Below, in pieces: positions 48,991-57,681 of a stretch of DNA of 64,000 bases. The position numbers and the translations under genes are program-made. This DNA is from Polynucleobacter campilacus. GTDB taxonomy: Bacteria; Pseudomonadota; Gammaproteobacteria; Burkholderiales; Burkholderiaceae. The notes beneath the pieces are model-generated. The model had not been told where the DNA came from and did no database searches. It saw only the letters and a list, made by a program, of their open reading frames with translations. Numbering within the stretch: position 1 is the stretch's first letter; each line of letters opens with the position of its first letter. The stretch is from positions 372,001 through 436,000 of the forward strand of contig NZ_NGUP01000001.1 in the NCBI RefSeq assembly GCF_002206625.1, in the 5' to 3' direction.

Positions 48991-49668
48991 TCAGGCAATT
49001 AATAAGCGTAGAGCAAACCCGACAAATAAGAGCCCTGCTAGCATCCATAGGCTAGCAGCCCAACGCGGATGAGTCTCAAAAAACTTTGAGAAAAGTTGGC
49101 CTACGCAAATTAAGGCTGCTAAATAGCTCATGCTCATCAACTGCAAAACAGTAGCCAGATATAAAAAGGTATATGTAGGATTTTCAGAATCAGAACGAAT
49201 AAACTGAGCAAAGAAGGCGATAAAGAAAAAGATTGCCTTAGGGTTTGTTAGGGATAGAGCGAGGGCTGCAAGCAAGGGATGTAATCGCATGAGGCGGGCT
49301 TGGACTTCATAAGCTTCTGAATGCCCCTTTGATATCCAGCGCTGATGACCACTCCGCAGCAAGCCAACTCCCATCCACGCTAAGTAAGCAGCGCCCAAAG
49401 TTCGGACAATGTTAAAAATTACTGGTGAAGACATAAGCAATGTGGCGGCGCCCAATGCAACGGCAATCATCAACACTAAATCGCCAATAAAGATTCCTAG
49501 CGCACTCCAGACACCCAACCTCCAACCCCTTTGCGTTGTAGTTGTTAAGACATAAAGAGAATTAGGCCCTGGCAATAAGATGATGAAGAGCGTGCCCAGC
49601 AGATAGCTTGTGAAATCAATAATTTCAGCATTTGAGGGCTTGAACAGGTCTAATGAGAAAAATTCCAT
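48991..49668 (-). CDS. LysE/RhtB family amino-acid exporter, LeuE-like
   Basis: The 225-residue protein with six membrane segments carries FIILLPGPNSLYVLTTTTQRGWRLGVWSALGIFIGD, then FNIVRTLGAAYLAWMGVGLL and LSLTNPKAIFFFIAFFAQF. The whole lines up with E. coli LeuE (LVPGPNTLFVL, GVFIGDAVLM, NIVRYLGAFYL, LSLTNPKAILFY). Export of leucine or another neutral amino acid is likely. The C-terminal AGLLFVGFALRL also fits. It is convergent with the aldehyde dehydrogenase gene with no intervening bases. Confidence 0.9.
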   Translation of the reverse strand: MEFFSLDLFKPSNAEIIDFTSYLLGTLFIILLPGPNSLYVLTTTTQRGWRLGVWSALGIFIGDLVLMIAVALGAATLLMSSPVIFNIVRTLGAAYLAWMGVGLLRSGHQRWISKGHSEAYEVQARLMRLHPLLAALALSLTNPKAIFFFIAFFAQFIRSDSENPTYTFLYLATVLQLMSMSYLAALICVGQLFSKFFETHPRWAASLWMLAGLLFVGFALRLLIA

Positions 49669-49832
49669 CTCTGCATCATAATTAATTCGGGAAAACCCTT
49701 GTAATCACCCCCCCAAACTGTCATAATAAGAGGCTTTTGAAGCAATTTGATTCATCGCCCCCCAGCTATATTTCAGCGTCCCGTTTAGAAGTCATAAACA
49801 CAGAAGTTCATAAAACGCGCTGCCGCCTGTCT

Positions 49833-49855
49833 GATGGTCGATGCCTTTGACCATC
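49833..49855 (+). repeat. Hairpin in the rhlE 5' leader
   Basis: GATGGTC pairs with GACCATC around nine bases, upstream of the second hairpin that covers the ribosome site. The 230-base leader is long for this compact genome, as is common for cold-induced RNA helicase genes. Confidence 0.45.
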
Positions 49856-49889
49856 GCATCCCATAAAACCATGGATGCAACATACGGAG

Positions 49890-49909
49890 ACATCCCTTGA
49901 AAGGGATGT
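49890..49909 (+). promoter_or_regulatory. Shine-Dalgarno-sequestering hairpin before rhlE
   Basis: ACATCCCT pairs perfectly with AGGGATGT around a TGAA tetraloop. The 3' arm contains AAGGGA, the only good ribosome site for the ATG at 49918, so the site is masked when the hairpin forms. It could be a thermosensor or an autoregulatory element opened by the helicase. Confidence 0.55.
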
Positions 49910-49917
49910 GTAATAGC

Positions 49918-51468
49918 ATGACTTTTTCTAAAGAAACTCAACACGAGTCGAAAGGCTCAAAGTCGACTGGATCTGAATTCCAGTCTTTCGCCCTAGCGGC
50001 CCCACTTCTTAAAAACGTTGCTGAATTGGGTTTTACCCAAGCGACCGCTGTTCAGGCTCAGGTTATTCCCGCAGCTTTAGCTGGTGGTGACTTATTGGTC
50101 AGCAGCCAAACTGGTAGCGGCAAAACCGCAGCTTTTTTATTACCTTTGATTCATCAACTCATCGAAGCCAATCCGAACAATTCACCTGTGCCAGGTCGCG
50201 CGCAACCTAAAGTGTTAGTGCTCTGCCCTACCCGTGAATTAGCTCAACAGGTTACAGCTGATGCAGTGAACCTAGTGCGTGGCATGAAAGGTATCCGCAT
50301 TGCAACCATCATGGGCGGTATGCCTTATGGCAAACAAATTCAGGCCCTCAAAGGCGCACTCTTAGTTGTTGCAACCCCAGGTCGTTTACTTGACTTGTGT
50401 GATAGCAAAGCAATTCGCTTAGATGATGTAAAGCAACTCGTGATTGATGAGGCCGATCGCATGCTTGACATGGGATTTGCTGATGACCTCGAGGCAATTG
50501 ACAAGCGTTGTGCAGGCCGCAACCAAACTTTAATGTTCTCAGCGACCTTTGCGCCAAAGATTATGTCTTTAGCCAATGCCTTGACTACCGATGCTAAGCG
50601 CATTGAACTTGCTCATGCAGGTGAAAAACACGCCAACATCGAACAGAAATTACATTGGGCTGACAGCATGTCACACAAGCACAAATTGCTTGAGCATATT
50701 TTGGCTGATGCCACTTTGGATCAGGCAGTTGTTTTTGCTAGCACTCAGGTAGAAAGCGAAAAGATCGCTGACACATTGCGTGCTAACGGCTACGAAGCTA
50801 CTGCACTCCATGGTGCAATGCCTCAAGCTGTGCGCATGCGTCGCCTAGAGTCCTTACGTAAAGGTCACACCAAGATTTTGGTAGCGACTGATGTGGCGGC
50901 GCGCGGTATTGATGTGCCCCGTATTAGTCACGTGATTAACTTTGGCTTGCCAATGAAACCTGAGGACTACACGCACCGTATCGGTCGTACTGGTCGCGCT
51001 GGTCGTAATGGTGTAGCTATCACTTTGGTTGAACATCGTGATCGCGCCAAGATCCGCAACATCGAGCGCTTTACACAGCAAGATATCGTAGCGTCAGTGA
51101 TTGCAGGCCTTGAGCCACAAGCAAAGCCTAGCTTTGGTGGTGGCGGTGGTGGCAACCGTTCTGGTGGTGGTCGCTCTGGTGGCGGCGGTGGCAATCGTTC
51201 TGGTGGTGGCGGTGGTCGTTATGGTTCGGGCGCACGCTCTGAATCTCGTTTCGGTGGTGGCGGCTCTGGCGGTGGCAATCGTTCGGGTAACCATTTTGAA
51301 GCGCGCTCGACTGGTTCTGCTGATTCACGTCCTGCACGCTCAGCCGATTCACGTCCTGCACGCTCTGCTGATTCACGTCCTACGCGTTCAGGGGATTCAC
51401 GTCCAGCAGGTCCACGTTTTGCTAAACCGAAGTCTGGCGGTCAACGTCGGAACTTTAGCGGTAGCTAA
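49918..51468 (+). CDS. rhlE: DEAD-box RNA helicase, RhlE-like
   Basis: The 516-residue ATP-dependent RNA helicase has Q-motif FTQATAVQAQVIP, motif I SQTGSGKTAAF, DEAD box as VIDEADRMLDMGF, SAT motif FSATFA, and motifs V/VI VATDVAARGIDVPRI and HRIGRTGRAGR. The C-terminal ~125 residues are Gly/Arg/Ser-rich and end with four SADSRPAR-like octapeptides, likely a disordered RNA-binding tail. The ATG at 49918 is preferred; TTG 49897 and ATG 49906 are in frame. ubiC follows after two bases. Confidence 0.93.
   Translation: MTFSKETQHESKGSKSTGSEFQSFALAAPLLKNVAELGFTQATAVQAQVIPAALAGGDLLVSSQTGSGKTAAFLLPLIHQLIEANPNNSPVPGRAQPKVLVLCPTRELAQQVTADAVNLVRGMKGIRIATIMGGMPYGKQIQALKGALLVVATPGRLLDLCDSKAIRLDDVKQLVIDEADRMLDMGFADDLEAIDKRCAGRNQTLMFSATFAPKIMSLANALTTDAKRIELAHAGEKHANIEQKLHWADSMSHKHKLLEHILADATLDQAVVFASTQVESEKIADTLRANGYEATALHGAMPQAVRMRRLESLRKGHTKILVATDVAARGIDVPRISHVINFGLPMKPEDYTHRIGRTGRAGRNGVAITLVEHRDRAKIRNIERFTQQDIVASVIAGLEPQAKPSFGGGGGGNRSGGGRSGGGGGNRSGGGGGRYGSGARSESRFGGGGSGGGNRSGNHFEARSTGSADSRPARSADSRPARSADSRPTRSGDSRPAGPRFAKPKSGGQRRNFSGS
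51316..51411 (+). repeat. Four 24-base tandem repeats in the rhlE tail
   Basis: Four consecutive 24-base units (51316, 51340, 51364, 51388) encode SADSRPAR, SADSRPAR, SADSRPTR and SGDSRPAG. The core GATTCACGTCC is invariant, the rest varies. Such coding repeats can change in copy number between strains. Confidence 0.85.
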
Positions 51469-51470
51469 AA

Positions 51471-52043
51471 ATGGCTCACCGTAATCGTCTCCGTTCTTCA
51501 TGGAATCGAGCCGGTTCCGGTGAATTTCATCGGGCGCCACGAAAGTGGCAGCCTTGGCTTAGTGATACTGGGTCACTTACCCAAAAAATTGAGAACGCGA
51601 TTGGTCAAAAACTAGAAGTACGGGTTTTGCGCGATTGCCCTCAATCCCTCAATAGCGATGAAAGTCGCTATTTCCATTTGAAGATTAGACGCTGTAGGGT
51701 ACGTGAAGTACTTTTGTGTGCCAATAATATTCCCGTTGTGATGGCACACAGCGTGATTCCGACCCTAAGCTCTAGTGGTAGCAACCATAGCGTCCTACGC
51801 CTTGGTACCAAGCCTTTGGGCGCCGTGTTGTTTGCAAAAACACGAAGATATGTCAAAGCAAAACCACCACGAGATATTGCGCGCCTAGATAAAAGTAGCG
51901 CCTTATGGAAACGATGTTCCAAGAATTACAGTGGATTAAATTCGCCCTTGTGGGCTCGACGTACCCTCTATCAGCTAAAGGGTCGCCCAATATTGGTTAA
52001 TGAAATTTTCTTACCCGCTTTACTAGAACTCTCAAAAACTTAA
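51471..52043 (+). CDS. ubiC: Chorismate pyruvate-lyase
   Basis: The 190-residue enzyme converts chorismate to 4-hydroxybenzoate, the first step of ubiquinone synthesis. Matching text is RAPRKWQPWLSDTGSLTQKI near the N-terminus, then VLLCANNIPVVMAHSVIP and LGTKPLGAVLFAKTRRYVKA, with WARRTLYQLKGRPILVNEIFLP at the end. The Arg and Glu residues that hold product in E. coli UbiC appear conserved (RRT..., VNEIF). It starts two bases after rhlE and overlaps hemD convergently by four bases. Confidence 0.88.
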   Translation: MAHRNRLRSSWNRAGSGEFHRAPRKWQPWLSDTGSLTQKIENAIGQKLEVRVLRDCPQSLNSDESRYFHLKIRRCRVREVLLCANNIPVVMAHSVIPTLSSSGSNHSVLRLGTKPLGAVLFAKTRRYVKAKPPRDIARLDKSSALWKRCSKNYSGLNSPLWARRTLYQLKGRPILVNEIFLPALLELSKT

Positions 52044-52864
52044 ATCATGAGCCAAGCCAGGCTGGCTTTAATGAGCGCTTCATCGCCGGACTCGGTAGTA
52101 AAGACCTCACCAAATCCAATAGCCTTAGCTGTATCAGCAATATTCTGGTGTGGGCATAAGGCGCTAGCAGCTTGCAACCCCTGTGGAAATTGATCCTTCA
52201 CTACTTGGCCCAAATAACGTACTGCTTCAGAAGATGTCAACAACCAAAGCGATTTTGAGAAATCCATCTCACGAATCACATGCCAAGCAGGATTGGCAAG
52301 ATCTAAGGGTACGCGCGTGTATACAGAGATCGCTTCTACTGTCGCCCCTGTATTCATAAGGGTATCAGCTAGCCATTCACGACCTCCCTCACCTTTGAAA
52401 ATAACAATCTTTTTGTTTTTAAAGTCCCAGCCAAGGCTTTGCAGCTCTTGCCATAGCCCTTCTGAATCCCATTGCTCATTGTTCTTTGGAATCAACACCG
52501 GAGTGGGATTTTTTTCTTGACCAACGCCATGGTTCAGTAACGCTAACTTACTGCTTCCACCCATCACGCCAATCGGAATAATCTTCTTTGAAAATTTTTG
52601 CCAATCACGCTCTAGTAAACGCATAACGCATTCAATTGCATTAGGACTAACAAAGATAGCTAGATCTGCATCTTTTAGACTAGTAGCAATATGATCTGCT
52701 AGTGAATGATCCGCTTTGGGAACGATTGTCAGCAAAGGAAGTGAGGCTATTTCTGGGAGACTACGCTTGGCAACCCCACTGCGCTCAATGCTTTTCGTCA
52801 GTACCTCGATGAGCTGACGAGCTTGGCCGCTAGGTCTAGTAACAACAATGGTTTTAGTACTCAT
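52040..52864 (-). CDS. hemD: Uroporphyrinogen-III synthase
   Basis: The 274-residue enzyme of haem synthesis flips and closes ring D of hydroxymethylbilane. The sequence is poorly conserved in the family, but TIVVTRPSGQARQLIEVL, LAIFVSPNAIECVMRLL, VIFKGEGGREWLADTLMNTGATVEAISVYTRVP and LLTSSEAVRYL are clear. The N-terminus fits from ATG 52864. It follows hemC by 14 bases, the usual order, so the two sequential enzymes are co-transcribed. Confidence 0.92.
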   Translation of the reverse strand: MSTKTIVVTRPSGQARQLIEVLTKSIERSGVAKRSLPEIASLPLLTIVPKADHSLADHIATSLKDADLAIFVSPNAIECVMRLLERDWQKFSKKIIPIGVMGGSSKLALLNHGVGQEKNPTPVLIPKNNEQWDSEGLWQELQSLGWDFKNKKIVIFKGEGGREWLADTLMNTGATVEAISVYTRVPLDLANPAWHVIREMDFSKSLWLLTSSEAVRYLGQVVKDQFPQGLQAASALCPHQNIADTAKAIGFGEVFTTESGDEALIKASLAWLMI

Positions 52865-52878
52865 CGCTACGATGATGA

Positions 52879-53844
52879 CTATTTAGCAATTTTCGGAATT
52901 AAATCTGCTGCGCCCTGTGCTAACAAATCTTTTGCAACTACAAGCCCCAGAGCCTCAGCATCCTCAATCGACCGAACTTGTGCATTGCCATTGGCTATAC
53001 AAATCGCTTTGCCATCCACGCTTGCCACAAAAGAACGAATTTGCATCTGGCTTTGGTCCCATACTGCATGAGCTGCTAAGGGTACTTCGCAGGAACCACC
53101 GAGCTGACGAGACACCATCCGCTCCGCAGAAACAGAAAACAGAGTGGGCAAATCATTTAGAGGGGCAAGCCATTGTTTGATGTTGGGATGCTTGCTTAAA
53201 GTCTCAATACCTAGAGCGCCTTGACCAGCAGCTGGCGTGTATGGATCATAGGGAAGATAAGCGCGAATCCGACTTTCCAAACCCAAACGCTTTAATCCTG
53301 CAGCTGCCAAAATGATGGCTTGATACTCGCCACGATCTAACTTACCCATGCGGGTATCCAAATTACCACGCAGAGGATGAATCTCTAGATGCGGAAGTTT
53401 TGCTCGCAATACTGACTCACGGCGCAAGCTTGAAGTTCCTACGATTGCTCCCTTGGGTAAGTCTTCAAGACTGGCATAGTCATTTGAAACGAATGCATCC
53501 CGTGCATCTTCTCTAGCCATCACGCAAGAAAGATCAAATCCCTCTGGCATCACCATCGGAACATCCTTGAGGGAGTGAACTGCCAAATCAGCGCGCCCAT
53601 CCTCCAGAGCTGTTTCGAGTTCTTTGACAAAAAGGCCTTTACCGCCCACTTTAGAGAGGGCTTTATCCAAAATCTGGTCCCCTCGGGTAGTCATGCCCAA
53701 AATCTGGACATCGCAGTCTGGATAGAGCTTTTTGAGGCAATCCCGGACATGTTCTGCCTGCCACATGGCTAAGCGACTTTCACGGGAGGCGATAACTAGG
53801 CGCTTAGGAGCTGCCAAAGAGGGAGAATTTGTGGTCTGGGACAT
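52879..53844 (-). CDS. hemC: Hydroxymethylbilane synthase (porphobilinogen deaminase)
   Basis: The 321-residue enzyme polymerises four porphobilinogens. It shows [81 protein letters not shown] and the dipyrromethane-cofactor Cys in [13 protein letters not shown]. The ATG at 53844 is chosen since the longer frame to 53919 runs into argH. It is divergent from argH with only 43 bases between. Confidence 0.96.
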   Translation of the reverse strand: MSQTTNSPSLAAPKRLVIASRESRLAMWQAEHVRDCLKKLYPDCDVQILGMTTRGDQILDKALSKVGGKGLFVKELETALEDGRADLAVHSLKDVPMVMPEGFDLSCVMAREDARDAFVSNDYASLEDLPKGAIVGTSSLRRESVLRAKLPHLEIHPLRGNLDTRMGKLDRGEYQAIILAAAGLKRLGLESRIRAYLPYDPYTPAAGQGALGIETLSKHPNIKQWLAPLNDLPTLFSVSAERMVSRQLGGSCEVPLAAHAVWDQSQMQIRSFVASVDGKAICIANGNAQVRSIEDAEALGLVVAKDLLAQGAADLIPKIAK

Positions 53845-53875
53845 AGCATTTAAAATAATAAAAGACGTACAACAA

Positions 53876-53881
53876 TATACT
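53876..53881 (+). promoter_or_regulatory. -10 element, probable leaderless argH transcript
   Basis: TATACT ends six bases before the argH ATG (53888), with GTGTTT between and no Shine-Dalgarno. The -35 is A-rich and not clear. Same geometry as trxB, pdxH and dcd. Confidence 0.45.
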
Positions 53882-53887
53882 GTGTTT

Positions 53888-55306
53888 ATGAGCTCACCCA
53901 AAAATTCCTTAGACAACAAAGCCCAAGCTTGGTCGGCCCGTTTTAATGAGCCGGTAGACGAGCTCGTTCAGCGTTATACCGCCTCAATTGGCTTTGATCA
54001 ACGCTTTGCAATGGTCGATATTGCCGGCTCCCTGGCCCATGCCCAGATGTTAGCTGCCCAAAAGATCATCAGCGCCCAGGATTTAGCGGATATCGAGAAG
54101 GGCATGGCTCAGATTAAGAATGAGATTGAATCTGGCCAATTTGCATGGCAATTGGCGCTAGAAGATGTCCACCTCAATATTGAAGCACGCCTCACTGCGC
54201 TAGTAGGTGATGCAGGAAAACGTCTGCACACTGGTCGCTCTAGAAATGACCAAGTGGCTACTGATTTACGTCTGTGGTTGCGGGGCAGTGTTGATGAGAT
54301 TGCCATTACTCTTCAAGTTCTGCGCAGCGCACTATTGGATTTAGCAGAAAAACATGCTGGCACGATCATGCCTGGTCATACTCATCTGCAGGTTGCACAA
54401 CCCATTACCTTTGGTCATCACTTGATGGCTTATTTTGAAATGTTTAGTCGCGATGCAAGTCGCTTGACTGATTTGCGTGCGCGCTTTAATCGTCTGCCCT
54501 TAGGTGCCGCGGCTTTGGCAGGTACTACCTACCCGATTGATCGCGAACAGGTTGCTAAGGCTCTTGGCTTTGATGGTATTTGTAATAACTCCTTAGATGC
54601 CGTATCAGATCGTGACTTTGCGATTGAGTTCTGTGCATTTGCATCGATCTTGATGATGCACGTTTCTCGCCTCTCAGAAGAGCTTGTGCTGTGGCTTAGT
54701 CCACGCTTTGGATTTATCGATCTGCCAGATCGCTTCTGCACTGGTAGCTCCATCATGCCGCAAAAGAAAAATCCTGATGTTCCTGAATTGGCGAGGGGCA
54801 AAACAGGTCGCGTCTATGGTGATCTTATCTCCTTGCTAACACTCATGAAGAGTCAGCCTCTTGCCTATAACAAGGATAACCAAGAAGATAAAGAACCGTT
54901 GTTTGATGCAGTCGATACTGTGCAAGATACCCTGCGCATCTTTGCTGACATGATTCCTCACATTGAAGTCAAGGCGAATGTGATGAAAGCAGCAGCTCAA
55001 GAAGGTTTTTCTACGGCCACTGACTTAGCTGACTACTTAGTTAAAAAGGGCTTGGCATTTCGTGATGCTCATGAAGCTGTTGCTCACGCCGTTAAAGCCT
55101 GCGTCGGTAGAAACTGCATGCTGACTGACTTAAGTCTCTCAGAATTGCGTTTTGCTTGCGGTCTTGATAATCGTCCTGAACTGATTGGTGATGATGTCTT
55201 CGCCTTGCTAACAGTCGATGGCTCGGTGCAATCACGCCAACATGCTGGAGGTACAGCGCCCTCCCAAGTACTCGCTGCCATCAAACGGGGTCGTGCAGAT
55301 CTCTAG
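53888..55306 (+). CDS. argH: Argininosuccinate lyase
   Basis: The 472-residue enzyme splits argininosuccinate into arginine and fumarate. Visible: [39 protein letters not shown] (signature spread across ~95-130), [21 protein letters not shown], and the catalytic Ser loop [20 protein letters not shown]. The ATG at 53888 replaces the long frame from 53732, which overlaps hemC. It is followed by TRAP transporter genes five bases downstream. Confidence 0.96.
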   Translation: MSSPKNSLDNKAQAWSARFNEPVDELVQRYTASIGFDQRFAMVDIAGSLAHAQMLAAQKIISAQDLADIEKGMAQIKNEIESGQFAWQLALEDVHLNIEARLTALVGDAGKRLHTGRSRNDQVATDLRLWLRGSVDEIAITLQVLRSALLDLAEKHAGTIMPGHTHLQVAQPITFGHHLMAYFEMFSRDASRLTDLRARFNRLPLGAAALAGTTYPIDREQVAKALGFDGICNNSLDAVSDRDFAIEFCAFASILMMHVSRLSEELVLWLSPRFGFIDLPDRFCTGSSIMPQKKNPDVPELARGKTGRVYGDLISLLTLMKSQPLAYNKDNQEDKEPLFDAVDTVQDTLRIFADMIPHIEVKANVMKAAAQEGFSTATDLADYLVKKGLAFRDAHEAVAHAVKACVGRNCMLTDLSLSELRFACGLDNRPELIGDDVFALLTVDGSVQSRQHAGGTAPSQVLAAIKRGRADL

Positions 55307-55311
55307 ATCGC

Positions 55312-55863
55312 ATGGGGTTTTGGTCCAAACTTTCCGCAGGAATTGATCGTATAAACCAACTGCTTGGCAAAGCTGCCAGCATTATGATTTTGCTGTCCTG
55401 CATAGTATCGGCAGTCAATGCCTTACTGCGCTATGGCTTAGACATTAGTAATAACTGGCCTTTAGAGCTGCAATGGTATTTATTTAGTGCTGCAGTCATG
55501 TTGGGCGCGGCCTACACTCTCAAACGCAATGAGCATGTCCGCGTAGATTTAATTTATTCCCAGCTTCCTGATCGTGGGCGTATTTGGGTAGATTTATTTG
55601 GCTTTCTATTTTTCTTGATGCCGGCATGCATTTTATTTGCATGGCTCTCATGGACTACCCTCTTTTATCCGTCCTGGTTAGTGATGGAACATTCGATGAA
55701 TTCGGGTGGTCTTGCTCGTTACCCTATTAAGTTTGTTGTGCCGTTTGGTTTCTTTATGCTCAGCTTGCAAGGCGTATCAGAAATCATCAAACGCATTAGC
55801 GCGCTCAAAGGTACAACCAGCTTACCTACCGAAGATCTTCATTACGAAAAGCCAATGCAATGA
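55312..55863 (+). CDS. dctQ: TRAP transporter small permease subunit (DctQ type)
   Basis: The 183-residue protein has four membrane segments. The family pattern is WPLELQWYLFSAAVMLGAAYTLKRNEHVRVDLIY with a fourth segment near residue 145. With the large subunit it forms a sodium-coupled importer for organic acids. The start follows argH by five bases and overlaps dctM by four (ATGA), so the three genes appear to be one operon. No substrate-binding dctP gene is in the window. Confidence 0.9.
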   Translation: MGFWSKLSAGIDRINQLLGKAASIMILLSCIVSAVNALLRYGLDISNNWPLELQWYLFSAAVMLGAAYTLKRNEHVRVDLIYSQLPDRGRIWVDLFGFLFFLMPACILFAWLSWTTLFYPSWLVMEHSMNSGGLARYPIKFVVPFGFFMLSLQGVSEIIKRISALKGTTSLPTEDLHYEKPMQ

Positions 55864-57392
55864 TCCCATTAGAGTGGATGCCACCGTTTATGTTTGGCGG
55901 CCTGATTGTCTTTATGTTGATCGGCTTCCCAGTCGCATTCTCTCTCATGGCTGCTGCCCTATTCTTTTCTGGCATTGCCATCAGCGAAGGCTTCTTTGGT
56001 ATGTCATTTTTGCAAGCCATTCCACAGCGCATCTTTGGTAGCGTGCTCGCGAATGACCTGCTTCTGGCGATTCCGTTCTTTACTTTTATGGGTGCCATTC
56101 TTGAGCGCTGCGGTCTTGCTGAAGAAATGCTGGACTCCATGGGTCAACTCTTTGGAGGAGTGCGTGGTGGCCTAGGTTACTCAGTCATCATTGTGGGATT
56201 TATTCTCGGTGCGATTACCGGCACTGTAGCCGCCCAAGTGATTGCTATGGCGATGATCTCTTTGCCAGTGATGATACGCTATGGCTACAACATGCGTTAC
56301 GCTACAGGCGTTCTGGCTGCCTCTGGAACCATTACTCAATTAGTGCCGCCATCGTTGGTTCTGATTGTTTTAGCGGATCAACTCAAGACTCAAAGTGGTA
56401 GCGCCGATGTCGGCAGTATGTATCTTGGTGCTTGGGGACCTTCATTGCTGCAAATTGTACTTTTTGCGCTCTATACCTTCTTTCTCTCCCGTATACGTCC
56501 AGCCTATTTGCCAGCGATGCCAGTAAGTGATCTCACCCTCAAGGGCTGGGCGCTCTGGAAAAAATGTCTCTTAGGAATTATTCCGTCTGCGGTACTCATT
56601 TTTTTAGTATTGGGTACGATCATGACCGGTATTGCCACCCCGACTGAATCTGGTGCTATGGGGGCGATGGGCGCATTGCTATTAGCATGGCTACGCAGAG
56701 CGAATATTCCCAATCTCAAAGGCTTAATTCAGGAGGCCTATCAAAACACGATGCGCATTACTGCCATGGTGGTCTTTATTCTCATCGGCTCAACCTGCTT
56801 CTCAGTCGTATTCCAAGGAGTTGATGGCGGCTTGTGGGTTGAGAATCTGTTCTCAGGAATGCCTGGTGGCTGGATTGGCTTTCTGATTGCCGTCAATCTC
56901 TTAGTATTTTTCTTGGCATTCTTTTTAGACTTTTTTGAGATTGCTTTCATCATCGTGCCGATGCTCGCACCAGTAGCAGTCAAACTACTCTCTCCGGTAC
57001 TGCTTGACTCTATGAACGGTAATCCACAGGCTGCCGCAAGCGCTGCACTTGTCTGGTTTGGGGTGATGCTATGCGTCAATATGCAAACCTCGTTCATGCA
57101 TCCCCCATTTGGATTTGCCCTTTTCTACCTACGAGGAGTTGCGCCAAAAGAGGTCAAGAGTAGCGACATTTACTGGGGGGCGCTCCCTTGGGTGGGATTG
57201 CAACTGATTATGGTGGCTGTGGTCATCGCCTTCCCTGCGCTTGTGACAACATTGCTAGATAAGCCTGCTGCTGTAGTGCAGAGTCAGGATTACAACTTCA
57301 CCGACGGCGAAGAATCAAAGCCGGAAGAATCTGCAAATAAGGTGGATGAAGATGCCCCGGTAACGTTTCAATTGGATAAGCCGGTTAAATAG
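55860..57392 (+). CDS. dctM: TRAP transporter large permease subunit (DctM type)
   Basis: The 510-residue protein with about 12 membrane segments has FPVAFSLMAAALFFSGIAIS, then MDSMGQLFGGVRGGLGYSVIIVGFILGAITGTVAAQ (here beginning LDSMGQLF) and GTIMTGIATPTESGAMGAMGALLLAW, the DctM signatures. A hydrophilic C-terminal extension of about 60 residues (EDAPVTF end) follows the last helix. The ligand is unknown without DctP. Large relatives of this group are often near mannitol or chloroaromatic-type annotations. Confidence 0.93.
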   Translation: MIPLEWMPPFMFGGLIVFMLIGFPVAFSLMAAALFFSGIAISEGFFGMSFLQAIPQRIFGSVLANDLLLAIPFFTFMGAILERCGLAEEMLDSMGQLFGGVRGGLGYSVIIVGFILGAITGTVAAQVIAMAMISLPVMIRYGYNMRYATGVLAASGTITQLVPPSLVLIVLADQLKTQSGSADVGSMYLGAWGPSLLQIVLFALYTFFLSRIRPAYLPAMPVSDLTLKGWALWKKCLLGIIPSAVLIFLVLGTIMTGIATPTESGAMGAMGALLLAWLRRANIPNLKGLIQEAYQNTMRITAMVVFILIGSTCFSVVFQGVDGGLWVENLFSGMPGGWIGFLIAVNLLVFFLAFFLDFFEIAFIIVPMLAPVAVKLLSPVLLDSMNGNPQAAASAALVWFGVMLCVNMQTSFMHPPFGFALFYLRGVAPKEVKSSDIYWGALPWVGLQLIMVAVVIAFPALVTTLLDKPAAVVQSQDYNFTDGEESKPEESANKVDEDAPVTFQLDKPVK

Positions 57393-57632
57393 CTGCCAAT
57401 CTTATAAACGCTTCCTCTGCTTGCAATTTCGATATTGGGCAATAGAAATTTTGAGATGTAGTGCATTAGCCGGCGATTTCAATAGGTATATCGTTTCTTT
57501 CATACCGCTATACACATTATTCGATGTTAAGCCAGTACTCGATAAAGCTTCTGATCTATTTTTCCTAACCATTGAAATCTCTCGCGTAAAAAAAATTAAG
57601 AAAGATACAGAAGCATACTTAGATCAGCAAGT
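57393..57632. other. Intergenic region after dctM
   Basis: No convincing gene. A TTG-started 107-codon frame (57421-57744) crosses it and runs into the decarboxylase gene on the other strand; it has no ribosome site and no family match. The region is AT-rich and ends in a bidirectional terminator. Confidence 0.5.
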
Positions 57633-57662
57633 AAAAAATACCCTGAAATTTTCAGGGTATTT
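57633..57662. terminator. Bidirectional terminator between dctM and the decarboxylase
   Basis: AAATACCCTGAA and TTCAGGGTATTT pair as a 12-bp stem around three bases. On the minus strand the run TTTTTT follows, so it closes the decarboxylase gene well. Confidence 0.85.
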
Positions 57663-57681
57663 AATCAAACAACGGGGAGAC

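Noticed and set aside
51094..51376. Several long frames on both strands opposite or shifted against the rhlE tail
   Set aside because: They arise from the repetitive Gly/Arg codons; the translated text is low-complexity and the real frame is secure.
51316..51411. Regularly spaced repeats resembling a CRISPR
   Set aside because: The 24-base units are contiguous, in frame and have no spacers, so they are coding repeats.
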